Source: an uncultured Lachnospiraceae bacterium (GTDB lineage Bacteria; Bacillota; Clostridia; Lachnospirales; Lachnospiraceae). Taken from it: DNA of 64,000 nt. The stretch covers positions 97,365 through 161,364 of the forward strand of contig CANQUC010000001.1 in NCBI GenBank assembly GCA_947626945.1, read 5' to 3'. The notes beneath the pieces are model-generated. The model was not told the origin of the DNA and searched no databases. It saw only the letters and a program-made list of their open reading frames with translations. Positions 18,156 through 28,336 of this stretch are shown here, piece after piece (positions within the stretch are counted from its first letter, which is position 1; each line of letters opens with the position of its first letter). A program made the translations under genes and the position numbers.

Positions 18156-21100
18156 ATGAGAAAGAAGAGAGTTTTGGCCCTTGTACTGTCTGCATGTATG
18201 TTAGCCACATCCGGTACAGTATGGGCAAGTGACACTGTTGCTCCGGAAAATCCGGCCACAGTGACCTCCGAAACAGGACCTGTGACAGATACTTCTGAAG
18301 CAAATCCGGCGACAGTAACCTCCAAAACAGGACCTGTGGAAGATGCTGCCGAAGCAGATCCCGCGGCGGCAAACTCCAAGACGGATTCCGCGGAAGACGC
18401 CGGCGGCAGCGACATTCTTTCACTGGACGTTGTAAAGTATATCGACGTGCTGGATGAGTATGACGATAACAATTACAAGCCTGTCAGTGAGGATACTCAG
18501 ATCGTCCTCAGCGTGGACGACGCCAAGGGCAGCGGTCCGCTGAAGTTTGTAAGAAAAGAGGACATCAGAGGAATTGATTTCTCTGAAGACGCCGGCTGTG
18601 ACTATGTGGAGTGGACATTTGACGTGGAAAACGAAGGCATCTATGAGATCCACGCCAACGTCTACAATGTGAAGAGTTACGGCATGACCATTCAGAGACG
18701 TATTCTGGTGGACGGCGAGGTGCCGTTCGATGAGGCTAACACCGTTTATTTCTACCGTCGTTTTGAGGAAGACGGTAAAGTGACGAAAAACGCAATCGGC
18801 AACGAAGTATGGCCCAAGAACAAAGAAGTGGAAGTATGGCAGGATCAGCCTCTGCTTGACTACAGCGGCTATTTTGAGGATCCTCTTCAGTTCTATTTCT
18901 CAAAAGGGCAGCACACCCTGCGCTTTGAGTATATTGACCAGGCCATCCTTCTGGGAGACGTAACGCTGAAGGGCGCTACCGTATATCCCTCCTACGCGGA
19001 TGTGAGAGCCGAGTACATTGCCGAGGAGTACACGGCGCCCAATGTAGATCCGGTGAAGTTTGAAGCGGAAGATACTACCTGGAGAAACAACTCCACCATT
19101 AAGCGTGGTACCGACAATGATCCCATGACATCTCCTTCCTCCGCTACAGAGCGTTTGCTGAACATCATGGGTGAGTCCCGCTGGAGTGAAGGCAATCAGA
19201 GCATCACCTGGGACTTCAAAGTTCCCGCGGACGGACTTTACACCATTAACATGCGCGCCATGCAGAACTTCAACGCAGGAATGCCTTCCGTCCGTCAGAT
19301 CATGATTGACGATAAGATTCCTTTTGAAGAGCTGAAAGCCTATCAGTTTGAGTACAAAGAGGGCTGGGACGCGTACACCCTGCAGAGCGATATGGAAGCG
19401 CCTTTTGAATTCTACCTGACAGAAGGCAATCACACCATTACCATGACTGTAAAATCCGGTATGCTCTACGACGTGATCCGTCAGACAAATGACATTATTT
19501 CTTCTGTGTCTGACATCTACCTGAAGATCACAAAGATCACCACCACAGACCCGGATACCAACTATGAGTACGACCTTGCGAAAACCCTTCCGGAATTGGA
19601 GGGCAAGAGCGGTGAGTTTGCGGTTGTGGCAAAGCAGCTGGAAAACTGCGCGGATATCATTGCCGATATGTCCAACATGACTACGGACATAGAGAGCAGC
19701 TACCGTGAGATTTCCGATACGCTGATGAAATTCGCGGAAGACCCGGATCTGGTCACCGCCGATCTTTCCGAACTGGAAAACGCGCAGACCAATCTTGGTA
19801 CATACATCACTTCCATGGGAGCCATGCCTTTGTCCATCGACTATTTCAGCATCAATCCCGTTGGAACGGAATTCAAAGTTAAGAAATCCGGTTTCTTCCA
19901 GAAGCTGGTTGGTTCTGTAAAGAACTTCTTTGCTTCCTTTACAAAGGACTATGACGCGGTCGGAAGCATTTACTCAGGTCAGGGCAACAAATCCGTTGTG
20001 GATGTCTGGATGGCCCGTGGTACTGAGTGGGGCGAGGTTCTGAAAGATCTTGCCGATGAAAACTTCACAAAAGACACCGACATCGGCGTCAACCTGAACA
20101 TTCTTCCTTCCGGTCAGCTGAACGCAGGTAACGTATCCGCCCTGATGCTTGCCATCACTTCCGGTACGGCTCCTGACGCGGCCATCGGCGTAAGCTCCAC
20201 AGACCCTGTTGAGTTTGCGTTCCGTGACGCGGTTGCGGATCTGACCCAGTTTAAGGATTTTGAAGATTACAAAGATCAGTTCTATGAGACCATGTTCATT
20301 CCTTATCAGTATACAAAGGACGGACATACAGGCGTTTATGGCCTGCCGGAGACCATGGACTTTACGGTCATGATGTACAGAAGCGACATTATGGAAACCC
20401 TTGGCCTGGAAGTTCCCAAGACCTGGGATGACCTGTTCCATACAACGCTGCCGGTACTGTTTGAGAACAATATGAGCTTCTCTTTCCCGGTAGATACAAC
20501 GGCGTCTTCCAACTCTCCTTCTTCCCTGAAAGGTATGACCATGTTCCTGATCCAGCAGGGCGGCAGCTACTACACAGAGGACGGCATGTACAGCGGACTG
20601 GATACTCCGGAAGCCTACAACGCGTTTAAACAGTGGACAGACCTTTATGTAAGCTATGGTCTGGACGCGGAGTCTTCTTTCTTCCAGCGTTTCAGAACCG
20701 GTACCCTTCCCATTGGTATCGGCGCATACGCGTCCTATATGCAGGTGCTGACACAGGCTCCCGAGCTTTACGGCAGATGGGCCATCGCTCCCATGATCGG
20801 TACCGCTACCGGAAAAGTAGATAAAAACGGCGAACCGGAGATCGACAACCGCGTGGGCGGCGTGTCTCTCACAGCCTGCCAGGTTATGAATGCTTCCGAG
20901 AAAAAGGATGAAGCATGGCAGTTTATCAAATGGTGGATGAATCAGGATACCCAGATCCAGTTCGGTCAGGAAATTGAAGCGACCATGGGTATCACAGCCC
21001 GTTGGAATTCCGCAAACGTCAACGCGTTTGAGTCTCTTCCCTGGGATCAGCACGATCTGGCAATCATCAAGGAACAGATGTCAAAGGCAGAAGAGCAGCC

Positions 21101-21266
21101 CATCATCCTGGGCGGTTACTTCACCACCCGTCATCTTGTCAATGCCTGGAACCGTGTATATCTGAGCAATGAGAACCCCAGAGATGCCCTGGAAGAAGCG
21201 GTAAAGGATATCAATAAAGAAATCCGTACAAAGCACGAAGAATACGGATTTGTATATGAAGATTAA
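18156..21266 (+). CDS. Large ABC solute-binding protein with two N-terminal carbohydrate-binding-like modules
   Basis: 1036 residues, more than twice the size of a normal sugar-binding protein. A signal peptide (residues 1-27) is followed by a Thr/Ser/Ala/Pro linker with an imperfect NPATVTS repeat, then two regions that look like beta-sandwich carbohydrate-binding modules (about 95-280 and 300-465), a helical linker, and a family 1 extracellular solute-binding domain (about 600-1036). A lipobox-like LSAC sits unusually early, so lipid anchoring is uncertain. First gene of an operon with permeases at 21278 and 22242. The start at 18156 follows AGGAG by ten bases; a GTG at 18150 is an alternative. 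Probably binds a polysaccharide fragment at the surface. Confidence 0.88.
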   Translation: MRKKRVLALVLSACMLATSGTVWASDTVAPENPATVTSETGPVTDTSEANPATVTSKTGPVEDAAEADPAAANSKTDSAEDAGGSDILSLDVVKYIDVLDEYDDNNYKPVSEDTQIVLSVDDAKGSGPLKFVRKEDIRGIDFSEDAGCDYVEWTFDVENEGIYEIHANVYNVKSYGMTIQRRILVDGEVPFDEANTVYFYRRFEEDGKVTKNAIGNEVWPKNKEVEVWQDQPLLDYSGYFEDPLQFYFSKGQHTLRFEYIDQAILLGDVTLKGATVYPSYADVRAEYIAEEYTAPNVDPVKFEAEDTTWRNNSTIKRGTDNDPMTSPSSATERLLNIMGESRWSEGNQSITWDFKVPADGLYTINMRAMQNFNAGMPSVRQIMIDDKIPFEELKAYQFEYKEGWDAYTLQSDMEAPFEFYLTEGNHTITMTVKSGMLYDVIRQTNDIISSVSDIYLKITKITTTDPDTNYEYDLAKTLPELEGKSGEFAVVAKQLENCADIIADMSNMTTDIESSYREISDTLMKFAEDPDLVTADLSELENAQTNLGTYITSMGAMPLSIDYFSINPVGTEFKVKKSGFFQKLVGSVKNFFASFTKDYDAVGSIYSGQGNKSVVDVWMARGTEWGEVLKDLADENFTKDTDIGVNLNILPSGQLNAGNVSALMLAITSGTAPDAAIGVSSTDPVEFAFRDAVADLTQFKDFEDYKDQFYETMFIPYQYTKDGHTGVYGLPETMDFTVMMYRSDIMETLGLEVPKTWDDLFHTTLPVLFENNMSFSFPVDTTASSNSPSSLKGMTMFLIQQGGSYYTEDGMYSGLDTPEAYNAFKQWTDLYVSYGLDAESSFFQRFRTGTLPIGIGAYASYMQVLTQAPELYGRWAIAPMIGTATGKVDKNGEPEIDNRVGGVSLTACQVMNASEKKDEAWQFIKWWMNQDTQIQFGQEIEATMGITARWNSANVNAFESLPWDQHDLAIIKEQMSKAEEQPIILGGYFTTRHLVNAWNRVYLSNENPRDALEEAVKDINKEIRTKHEEYGFVYED

Positions 21267-21277
21267 AGGAGGGGCAT

Positions 21278-22225
21278 ATGAGTAAAGCTGCGAAAACAAC
21301 AGAAGTTAGCGGTGTTTACCAAAAACCGGTAGAGTCCAAATTCCATCGGTTTTTCCGTGAAAACAAGACCGGTTGGCTGTTTCTGGCTCCCTTCATGATT
21401 TTGTTTTTGGTATTCACCATTGCGCCTGTATTTGTGGCCATGGGTCTGAGCTTTACAGACTACAATATGATCCAGACCCCCAATTTCACAGGCGTGACCA
21501 ATTACAGACTGTTACTCCTTGAGGATGACGTCTTTATCATCGCACTGGAAAACACGCTGGTGTTTGCCTGTATCATCGGCCCTGCCGGATACATCATGTC
21601 TTTCGTAATGGCATGGTTCATCAGCTTGTGTAAGAGAGGCCGCGGTGCTCTGGCTCTTTGCTTTTACGCGCCGTCCCTGACATCCGGTGTTGCAATGTCC
21701 GTTATCTGGCTGGTTATTTTCGCCGGTGACAGATATGGATACCTGAACCACGCGCTAATCAGTATCGGACTCATATCGGATCCGATCCTATGGTGTAAAA
21801 ACGCCACCTACATATTGCCTGTTATCGTAATCATATCGGCCTGGATGAGTATGGGTACCGGCTTCCTGGTATTCCTTGCAGGTCTCCAGGGCATCGACCC
21901 CGAGCTTTACGAGGCAGGCCGCGTAGATGGCATCCGAAACCCTCTGCAGCAGTTGTTCTACATTACGCTTCCGCTGATGAAACCCCAGCTGCTGTTTGGC
22001 GCGATCAACTCCATCGTTAGTTCCCTTGCGGTATTTGATGTGGCCACGGCCGTTGCCGGCTTCCCAAGCCCCAACTACTCCGCCCACACCATTGTTGCAC
22101 ATCTGTACGACTATGCGTTCACAAGATTCCAAATGGGTTACGCATCGGCAATCGCCATGTTCCTGTTTATCTTTACGTTCAGTCTTAGCCGTATCTGTAT
22201 GAAGATCTTCAGATCAGACGATTAA
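21278..22225 (+). CDS. Sugar ABC transporter permease (UgpA/MalF type)
   Basis: 315 residues with six predicted membrane helices after a short charged N-terminus. The EAA loop (ELYEAGRVDGIRNPLQQLFYITLPLMKP starts near residue 208) contacts the ATPase. It follows the large binding protein by 11 bases with a GGAGG site and pairs with the permease at 22242. No ATPase gene is in the locus; gut Firmicutes commonly share one MsmX-like ATPase among sugar importers. Confidence 0.92.
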   Translation: MSKAAKTTEVSGVYQKPVESKFHRFFRENKTGWLFLAPFMILFLVFTIAPVFVAMGLSFTDYNMIQTPNFTGVTNYRLLLLEDDVFIIALENTLVFACIIGPAGYIMSFVMAWFISLCKRGRGALALCFYAPSLTSGVAMSVIWLVIFAGDRYGYLNHALISIGLISDPILWCKNATYILPVIVIISAWMSMGTGFLVFLAGLQGIDPELYEAGRVDGIRNPLQQLFYITLPLMKPQLLFGAINSIVSSLAVFDVATAVAGFPSPNYSAHTIVAHLYDYAFTRFQMGYASAIAMFLFIFTFSLSRICMKIFRSDD

Positions 22226-22241
22226 GGAGGGAGGGTGAAGA

Positions 22242-23135
22242 ATGAGTAAAAAGAAAGAAAAGAAAGTAAAAATCAAGAACGGAAAAGTAAAAAAGCGTTT
22301 TAAGTTTTCCAGACTGCTTGTTTTGATTTTAGTCGGATGCTTGGTTGTCTTCTGTGCATTCCCTCTGGTAGCGCTGATCTGTCGTGCGTTCATGCCTCTG
22401 GACGAACTGTATGTGTTCCCTCCCAGAATTTTTGTGCGGCATCCTACGCTTCAGAACTATAAGGATCTGCTGACATCCTTAAGCTCCTCAACGGTTCCAT
22501 TCTCAAGATACATTTTCAACAGTTTGTGGGTAACCGTTGTAACCGTATTCTGTACGATCATTGTTTGTAGTATGGGCGCTTACGGCATGGTGAAGCATAA
22601 ACCCATCGGCGCGGCAACGGTATTTACCGTCGTGGTTGCGGCCCTTGGTTTCTCCGGCCATGTAACCAAGATCCCCAGCTACATGATCGTCAGCAGCGTT
22701 GGCCTGATGGACTCCTACGCGGCGTTGATCGTGCCTTCCGTTGCCACCGCTTACAACTTCTTCCTGATGAAGCAGTTCTGTGAGCAGCTGCCGGATTCCC
22801 TGCTGGAGGCGGCGCGAATTGACGGCGCCAAGGAACTGCGTATCTTCTGGACCATCGTGATGCCTCTGCTGAAGCCGGCGTGGAGTACCCTGTGCGTGCT
22901 GACCTTTATTTCCAGCTGGAACGATTCCTTCTCCCCGCTGGTTTACATCCACAGCGACGCCATGAAGACGCTGCCCCTGGCAATTCAGACCATTTCCGGC
23001 GGCGCGGGCGTGGTTGCCCGTTCCGGTACGCCGGCGGCGGCAGCTTTGCTGACAACAGCACCTACCATCATCATTTACCTGATCATGAAGGGCCAGGTAT
23101 TGCAGACAATGGCTTATTCAGGTATCAAGAGTTAA
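22242..23135 (+). CDS. Carbohydrate ABC transporter permease (UgpE/MalG type)
   Basis: 297 residues. A Lys-rich cytoplasmic N-terminus (about 27 residues) precedes six membrane helices; the EAA motif is in LLEAARIDGAKELRIFWTIVMP. It should form the heterodimeric channel with the permease at 21278. The next gene starts 14 bases downstream with its own GGAGG, so the operon continues. Confidence 0.92.
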   Translation: MSKKKEKKVKIKNGKVKKRFKFSRLLVLILVGCLVVFCAFPLVALICRAFMPLDELYVFPPRIFVRHPTLQNYKDLLTSLSSSTVPFSRYIFNSLWVTVVTVFCTIIVCSMGAYGMVKHKPIGAATVFTVVVAALGFSGHVTKIPSYMIVSSVGLMDSYAALIVPSVATAYNFFLMKQFCEQLPDSLLEAARIDGAKELRIFWTIVMPLLKPAWSTLCVLTFISSWNDSFSPLVYIHSDAMKTLPLAIQTISGGAGVVARSGTPAAAALLTTAPTIIIYLIMKGQVLQTMAYSGIKS

Positions 23136-23149
23136 GGAGGGGCGGATAA

Positions 23150-24589
23150 ATGAAAAAGAAAATGAAAAATATTCTTATTATCACCCTGGCCTTGGTGATG
23201 TCCCTGATGATGTGCATGCCTGCCTTCGCAGAGACAACAAACTTTATTATGGATACGGACGGCGAAATGCTTCCGATCCCCGAAACCTACACAGCCGAGT
23301 ATTCCATTAAGAACCTTGGGGATGCAGGCTCCCTGTCAAAGGCTGAAGATATTTTCTACAAAGACGGTTATCTCTATGTTGCCGACACGGGAAACAACCG
23401 GGTGCTGAAGATGACCACAGACGGCAAAGTAGAACTGGAGGTCACCACCGGCGGCGGCGTTGACCTGAGCGGTCCCAAAGGCGTGTTTGTCAATGATGAC
23501 GGTGAGATCTGGATCGCCGATACCGGCAATCTGCGGATCGTCGTGGTAGACAAGAACGGCAAGGACGTGAATGTGTTTGAAAAGCCGGAATCTGAAGTTC
23601 TGGGTCCGGATGTGACTTTCGATATTGAAAAGATCGTAGTCAACAACATGGGATACATTTACGCGCTGAAAGGCGCAAACATGATGAGAATGAACTCCAA
23701 GAACGAGTTCCTGGGCTACATGGGTTCCATGAACGTGGGATTCAGCCTGACCAGATTCCTGATCCGTACCTTTGGTACAAAGGCTCAGCAGCAAAGTACA
23801 GAAAAACTGGAGCCTACCGCTTACAACAACTTCTGCATCGGCGCTGACGGCAATATCTACGGCGTGCTGGCAAGCGGTACAAGCGGACAGATCAGACGTC
23901 TGAATTCCGTAGGTGAAAATACATACCCCGAGCAGGCATACGGCTTCATGCTCTATGAGCAGGGCTCCATGTATCCTACAGAGCCTACTTTCAGAGATAT
24001 TACGGTAGACAATCAGGGTATCATCACCGTTCTGGACAGAAACACCTGTCTTCTTTATCAGTACGATACAGAAGGCAACCTGCTGACCACCTTTGGCGGC
24101 AAGGGAAGCAGAATGGGCATGTTTGACGTGCCTACCAGCCTGGTAGTGGATGAGAAAGGATATCTGTATGTACTGGACAACAACGCAAACAACATTCAGG
24201 TGTTTGCGCCCACAAGCTTTATCGATCTGGTGCATCAGGCCATTATCCTCCAGTCCGGCGGACATTATGAGGAAGCAAAGGAATATTGGGAGCAGGTGCT
24301 GGATATCGACTCCAACTACGCCCTGGCCAATAAATCCATCGGCAAGCTTCTTTATAAGGAAGGCGATTACAAGACTTCCATGGAGCATTATCGGCAGGCA
24401 GACGACAAGGCCGGTTATTCAAACAGCTTCAGTGAGAACAGGCATGAATTCATGAGAGAGTATTTCTTCATTATCATCGTGGTGATTGTTGCCATCATTG
24501 TGATCCTGGGCAAGCTGTTTGTGACCATCAAACGCCATGCGGACAAATGGTCCTTCAATATTGAGATGAGAGGAGATATGGACAGATGA
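23150..24589 (+). CDS. NHL-repeat and TPR protein with signal peptide and C-terminal membrane anchor
   Basis: 479 residues. A signal peptide (to about AFA, residue 26) is followed by NHL-type propeller repeats (DIFYKDGYLYVADTGNNRV, GEIWIADTGNLRI, GYLYVLDNNANNIQVF) over about 45-350, a TPR-like helical pair (HYEEAKEYWEQVLDIDSNYALAN region, about 360-415) and one membrane helix (about 440-465) with a basic cytoplasmic tail. The propeller would face outside. It sits inside a sugar-import operon next to a Yip1-like protein, so it may scaffold or sense at the transporter, but there is no known function. Its stop overlaps the next start by four bases. Confidence 0.8.
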   Translation: MKKKMKNILIITLALVMSLMMCMPAFAETTNFIMDTDGEMLPIPETYTAEYSIKNLGDAGSLSKAEDIFYKDGYLYVADTGNNRVLKMTTDGKVELEVTTGGGVDLSGPKGVFVNDDGEIWIADTGNLRIVVVDKNGKDVNVFEKPESEVLGPDVTFDIEKIVVNNMGYIYALKGANMMRMNSKNEFLGYMGSMNVGFSLTRFLIRTFGTKAQQQSTEKLEPTAYNNFCIGADGNIYGVLASGTSGQIRRLNSVGENTYPEQAYGFMLYEQGSMYPTEPTFRDITVDNQGIITVLDRNTCLLYQYDTEGNLLTTFGGKGSRMGMFDVPTSLVVDEKGYLYVLDNNANNIQVFAPTSFIDLVHQAIILQSGGHYEEAKEYWEQVLDIDSNYALANKSIGKLLYKEGDYKTSMEHYRQADDKAGYSNSFSENRHEFMREYFFIIIVVIVAIIVILGKLFVTIKRHADKWSFNIEMRGDMDR

Positions 24590-25209
24590 AAGCTTTAAAA
24601 TTAGCAGCGATCACGATTTTCCATCCAATCGTCGCATTTGACTATATGAAAAAAGACAGAACCCGGTTCAATTATCTCCCCATTGTTGTCATCCTGTTGC
24701 TGATGATCGCGACAAAGATCTTCTCCATGTACTTTACACACTATCCGTTGGCAACGGTGAATCTGAGAAATGCGAACCTGCTTCTGGAATGTCTGGTCAT
24801 GGTCGTTCCCATTCTCACATGGGTGGTGGCGTCCTACGCCATGACAACCATCATGAGCGGCGAGGTTATGTTCAGAGAATGTCTGATGGCATGCTGTTAT
24901 TCACTGATTCCCTACATTGTGATCAGCATTCTGATGACGATTCTTTCCAATGTGCTTGACGCAAATCAGGTTGGTTATGTAAATACCATCAACAACTTTG
25001 CACTGCTCTTTGTGCTGCTGCTGTTGTTTGTGAACCTGAAAGAAATGAACCATTACAGCATGTTCAAGACCATCGGTGTTGCATTGCTCGCAATCTTCAC
25101 AATGGTACTGATTTGGGCCACCATCGCGCTTGTTGCGGCATTGAGTATGAGATTTATCACATTCATTCAGGAAGTAATCAGCGAGATTTCCTACAAGCTG
25201 ATGACTTAG
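24586..25209 (+). CDS. Yip1-family integral membrane protein
   Basis: 207 residues, five or six hydrophobic helices, very few polar loops. The overall pattern, with an N-terminal HPIVAFDYMKKD stretch, is that of bacterial YIP1-domain proteins, whose function is unknown. It is translationally coupled to the NHL protein (ATGA overlap), which suggests the two act together in the membrane. Placed between two sets of sugar permeases. Confidence 0.7.
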   Translation: MKALKLAAITIFHPIVAFDYMKKDRTRFNYLPIVVILLLMIATKIFSMYFTHYPLATVNLRNANLLLECLVMVVPILTWVVASYAMTTIMSGEVMFRECLMACCYSLIPYIVISILMTILSNVLDANQVGYVNTINNFALLFVLLLLFVNLKEMNHYSMFKTIGVALLAIFTMVLIWATIALVAALSMRFITFIQEVISEISYKLMT

Positions 25210-25223
25210 GAGGGAGGACAAAG

Positions 25224-27422
25224 ATGAAAAGAAAATTGATGTTGCTTGGCCTTGTCCTGCTTATGGTGACGTCTCTTCTTGCTGGATGTGGAGACAAGAA
25301 ACAGAAAAATGAAGGGCCCGTTCAGGAGAAAGATGACAAACAGGTAAGCGATGCAAACCTTAAGTTTGACGGAGAAGGCTACGCGGAGGTAACCTCCAAT
25401 TCCAAGTATACCCTCTCTGTAAACAAAGACGGTTCCTCCATCCGGGTAAAAGACAATGCCACCAACGCGGTATGGGATACGGCAGTCAGCTCGCCGGATT
25501 TTGACAAGGAACAGGTAAACGATAAGTGGCGCAAAAAGATGACGTCTCCTTTTGAAGTGTTTTACACAGATCTGGAATCCGGCCATGGCGCCGTGATTAA
25601 TCTGTCCCTTCTGGAGATGGACTACACAGCCCAGTTTAAAAAGTTTGAAAACGGCGTCCGCGTGATCTACGATATGAAGAACCCGGGCATCGTTATGGCA
25701 GTGGATTACTCCATCGACGACAGCGGTCTGGTTGTGGAGGTTCCTACAAGCACCATTGAGGAAAAGGGAAAATATTCCCTGACAAGCGTGAAGATGCTTT
25801 CCTACATAGCGGACGCTACCGACACTCAGGAGGGCTATTACCTGTATCCTGACGGCAGCGGAGCCATCATGGAATTTCAGGACAGCTCTCACTATAAAGA
25901 AAGCGAACTGGCGCTTCCTCTTTACGGTGACCTGACAGATTACAAAAACACGCTGGACGTACTTGCTGAGAAGAGCAGCCAGGTATTGATGCCTGTGTAC
26001 GGCGCAAGCCTTCCCGACAAAGCGTTTCTCGCGATCATTGAAAAAGGCGCGGAAACCGCTACCGTAAAGGTGCTGCCTTCCACAGAAGTCATCCCGCTGA
26101 ACAGCATTGCCTGCGAATTTGCTTTCCGCCGTTCCTTTGCGGACGCAAGAGCCACGGATCAGGGCTTCCTGGTATTTGACGACGAGATGATCCCCGGCAC
26201 GAGAAAGATCGCGTTCCACTTCTTTGATGAGAAGGATGTGACCTATGCCGATATGGCAAAGGTATACAGAGAGTATCTGACTCAGGAACTTGGCGTACAG
26301 CAGAACGTACAGAACGGCGACATTGCCCTTTCTCTGGATCTGTTCATGGGCATCAAGGAAGACGGCCTGCTCTTTGATGAGTTCAAGTCCGTGACCAGCT
26401 TTGATCAGGCTCAGGAGATCCTTGAGAAACTGCAGAAGGGCGGTGTTGACAACATCGAGCTGCAGCTGAGAGGCTGGACCAAGAAAGGCTATTATACAGA
26501 TCCTGTGATGTTCCCTGCCAGCTCCAAGCTGGGCGGCAATTCCGGCCTGAAGAAATTAACGGAATATGCGGCAGATAAGAACATTGAAGTCGCGCTGGAA
26601 GCAAACTTCCTGGAAGCACGGGCGGAAAGCGGCGGCTACAATGAGAGAGAGGATGTGCTGTATCTTGGCAACAACTCCATCTTCTCCAACTTTGACAGCA
26701 GCCTGTTTTTGATGGCGCCTCATGCGGCGGAAAAGAATCTGGACGACTTCATTAAGGACGCGGAAAAATTTAAGATCAACGGCGTCAGCTTCTATGGTAT
26801 GGGCGAGTATCTGTTCTACAATTACAACGGTACCGACTATACCACTCAGGAGCAGTGCGCGGCCGTATGGCAGAGCATGCTTCAGAAGTCCAAGGACAAA
26901 TTTGGCAAAGCCATTGTACAGGGCGGAAACAGCTATGTGCTTCCTGTTGCGGACAAAGTAACAGACCTGCCCTACGAAGATTCCGGTTACCAGATGACCA
27001 CAAGAGGCGTACCGTTCTATCAGATCGCGGTACACGGCCTGGTCAGCTACACCGGTAAGGCCGGCAACCTTTCCAGCGATATCGAGAAAGAAAAGCTGAA
27101 ATGGGTAGAATACGGCTACACTCCTTACTTTGAGCTTACCTACGGCGGATCCGAGGATCTGATGTACACAGATTACAGCACCCTGTTCTCATCTGCTTAT
27201 GAGGACTGGATGGACGAGGCAACAGAGATCTACAAAGAGTTCAATGAGAACTTCAAGGATATCTGGACCGCGCAGATCGAGGATCACGAAGAACTGCGGG
27301 AAAACGTTTACAAAGTAACATACGACAACGGCACGAAAGTGTATGTCAATTACAATCAGGACAAAGTGACCGTTGAAGGCGTTACCATTGACGCAAAAGA
27401 CTATGTGGTAAAGGAGGGATGA
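25224..27422 (+). CDS. DUF5696-type lipoprotein with glycosidase-like architecture
   Basis: 732 residues. The lipobox LLAGC ends the signal peptide at about residue 20, so the protein is probably lipid-anchored outside. An N-terminal beta-rich region (about 50-330) is followed by a part that reads like a TIM barrel (DNIELQLRGWTKKGYY, then repeated strand-helix units, about 370-650) and a short beta domain (YDNGTKVYVNY) of the sort that closes glycosidases of clans such as GH31/GH36. I recognise it as DUF5696-like, a family without proven activity. Glycosidase action on surface oligosaccharides is my inference. Flanked by Yip1 and a permease pair; start has GGAGG. Confidence 0.7.
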   Translation: MKRKLMLLGLVLLMVTSLLAGCGDKKQKNEGPVQEKDDKQVSDANLKFDGEGYAEVTSNSKYTLSVNKDGSSIRVKDNATNAVWDTAVSSPDFDKEQVNDKWRKKMTSPFEVFYTDLESGHGAVINLSLLEMDYTAQFKKFENGVRVIYDMKNPGIVMAVDYSIDDSGLVVEVPTSTIEEKGKYSLTSVKMLSYIADATDTQEGYYLYPDGSGAIMEFQDSSHYKESELALPLYGDLTDYKNTLDVLAEKSSQVLMPVYGASLPDKAFLAIIEKGAETATVKVLPSTEVIPLNSIACEFAFRRSFADARATDQGFLVFDDEMIPGTRKIAFHFFDEKDVTYADMAKVYREYLTQELGVQQNVQNGDIALSLDLFMGIKEDGLLFDEFKSVTSFDQAQEILEKLQKGGVDNIELQLRGWTKKGYYTDPVMFPASSKLGGNSGLKKLTEYAADKNIEVALEANFLEARAESGGYNEREDVLYLGNNSIFSNFDSSLFLMAPHAAEKNLDDFIKDAEKFKINGVSFYGMGEYLFYNYNGTDYTTQEQCAAVWQSMLQKSKDKFGKAIVQGGNSYVLPVADKVTDLPYEDSGYQMTTRGVPFYQIAVHGLVSYTGKAGNLSSDIEKEKLKWVEYGYTPYFELTYGGSEDLMYTDYSTLFSSAYEDWMDEATEIYKEFNENFKDIWTAQIEDHEELRENVYKVTYDNGTKVYVNYNQDKVTVEGVTIDAKDYVVKEG

Positions 27423-27426
27423 GAAT

Positions 27427-28332
27427 ATGGCTGAGAATAAGCAAGCAAAGCAACCTAAAGTAAAAGAACCTAAGGTAAAGAAAGAAAAAAAGGGTATGAC
27501 CATTAAGACCCGTCGAAGCCTGGAAGGTATTATGTTCATCACTCCCTGGCTGATAGGTACAGCAATATTCTTCCTGTTTCCGTTGATCACTTCTATCCGT
27601 CTGAGCTTCAGTGAACTGACCTCTATGGCAGGTTTTGAGATGGAATGGAACGGAATTGAGAACTATCGTTATTTGTTCCAGCAGAGTACAACTTATATTC
27701 CCAACTTCCTGGCGGAGGTAAAGGATACGCTGATCGATACCCCGATCACCCTGGTATTCTCCCTGATCATCGCAATGCTGGTGAACAGAGACATTAAGGG
27801 CCGCGGATTCTTCCGTACCGTGTTCTTCCTTCCGGTACTCCTTGGTACAGGTTATGTTATGGAAGTGCTCCTCGGTTCAGAAATGAACGGCGTGATCACA
27901 ATCCCCAGCGGCCTTCTTCAGGCCATTGGCGCAAGCTTTGCGGAGCTGGTGACAGGATTCCTGAGCAGGATCACCACAGTGCTGTGGAAATCCGGTGTGC
28001 AGATCATCCTGTTCCTGGCAGGTCTGCAGGGTATATCCGCTTCCCTGTATGAAGCTTCCCGTGTTGACGGTGCCACCGAGTGGGAGAATTTCTGGAAGAT
28101 TACGCTTCCCCTTGTTTCTCCCATCATTCTGCTGAACTTTGTGTACACCATGATCGATTCCTTTACGGATTCCTCAAACAAGATCATGTCGGATATTGAG
28201 CACTGCTTCAGCAACGGCGCCCTGGCAAGAGGCGCTTCCATGGGTTGGTTCTACTTTGCATTCACGTTCTTGGTTTGTGTGATTGTGTTGGCAGTCATGT
28301 CGAGATTGACGTTCAATCAGGGAGAGAGGTGA
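27427..28332 (+). CDS. Sugar ABC transporter permease (second pair, UgpA/LplB type)
   Basis: 301 residues with a 34-residue Lys-rich N-terminal tail and six membrane helices; the EAA loop is in SLYEASRVDGATEWENFWKITLP. It starts four bases after the DUF5696 stop. It forms the second permease pair of the locus with the gene at 28337 and most likely serves the binding protein at 29552. Confidence 0.92.
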   Translation: MAENKQAKQPKVKEPKVKKEKKGMTIKTRRSLEGIMFITPWLIGTAIFFLFPLITSIRLSFSELTSMAGFEMEWNGIENYRYLFQQSTTYIPNFLAEVKDTLIDTPITLVFSLIIAMLVNRDIKGRGFFRTVFFLPVLLGTGYVMEVLLGSEMNGVITIPSGLLQAIGASFAELVTGFLSRITTVLWKSGVQIILFLAGLQGISASLYEASRVDGATEWENFWKITLPLVSPIILLNFVYTMIDSFTDSSNKIMSDIEHCFSNGALARGASMGWFYFAFTFLVCVIVLAVMSRLTFNQGER

Positions 28333-28336
28333 TAGA

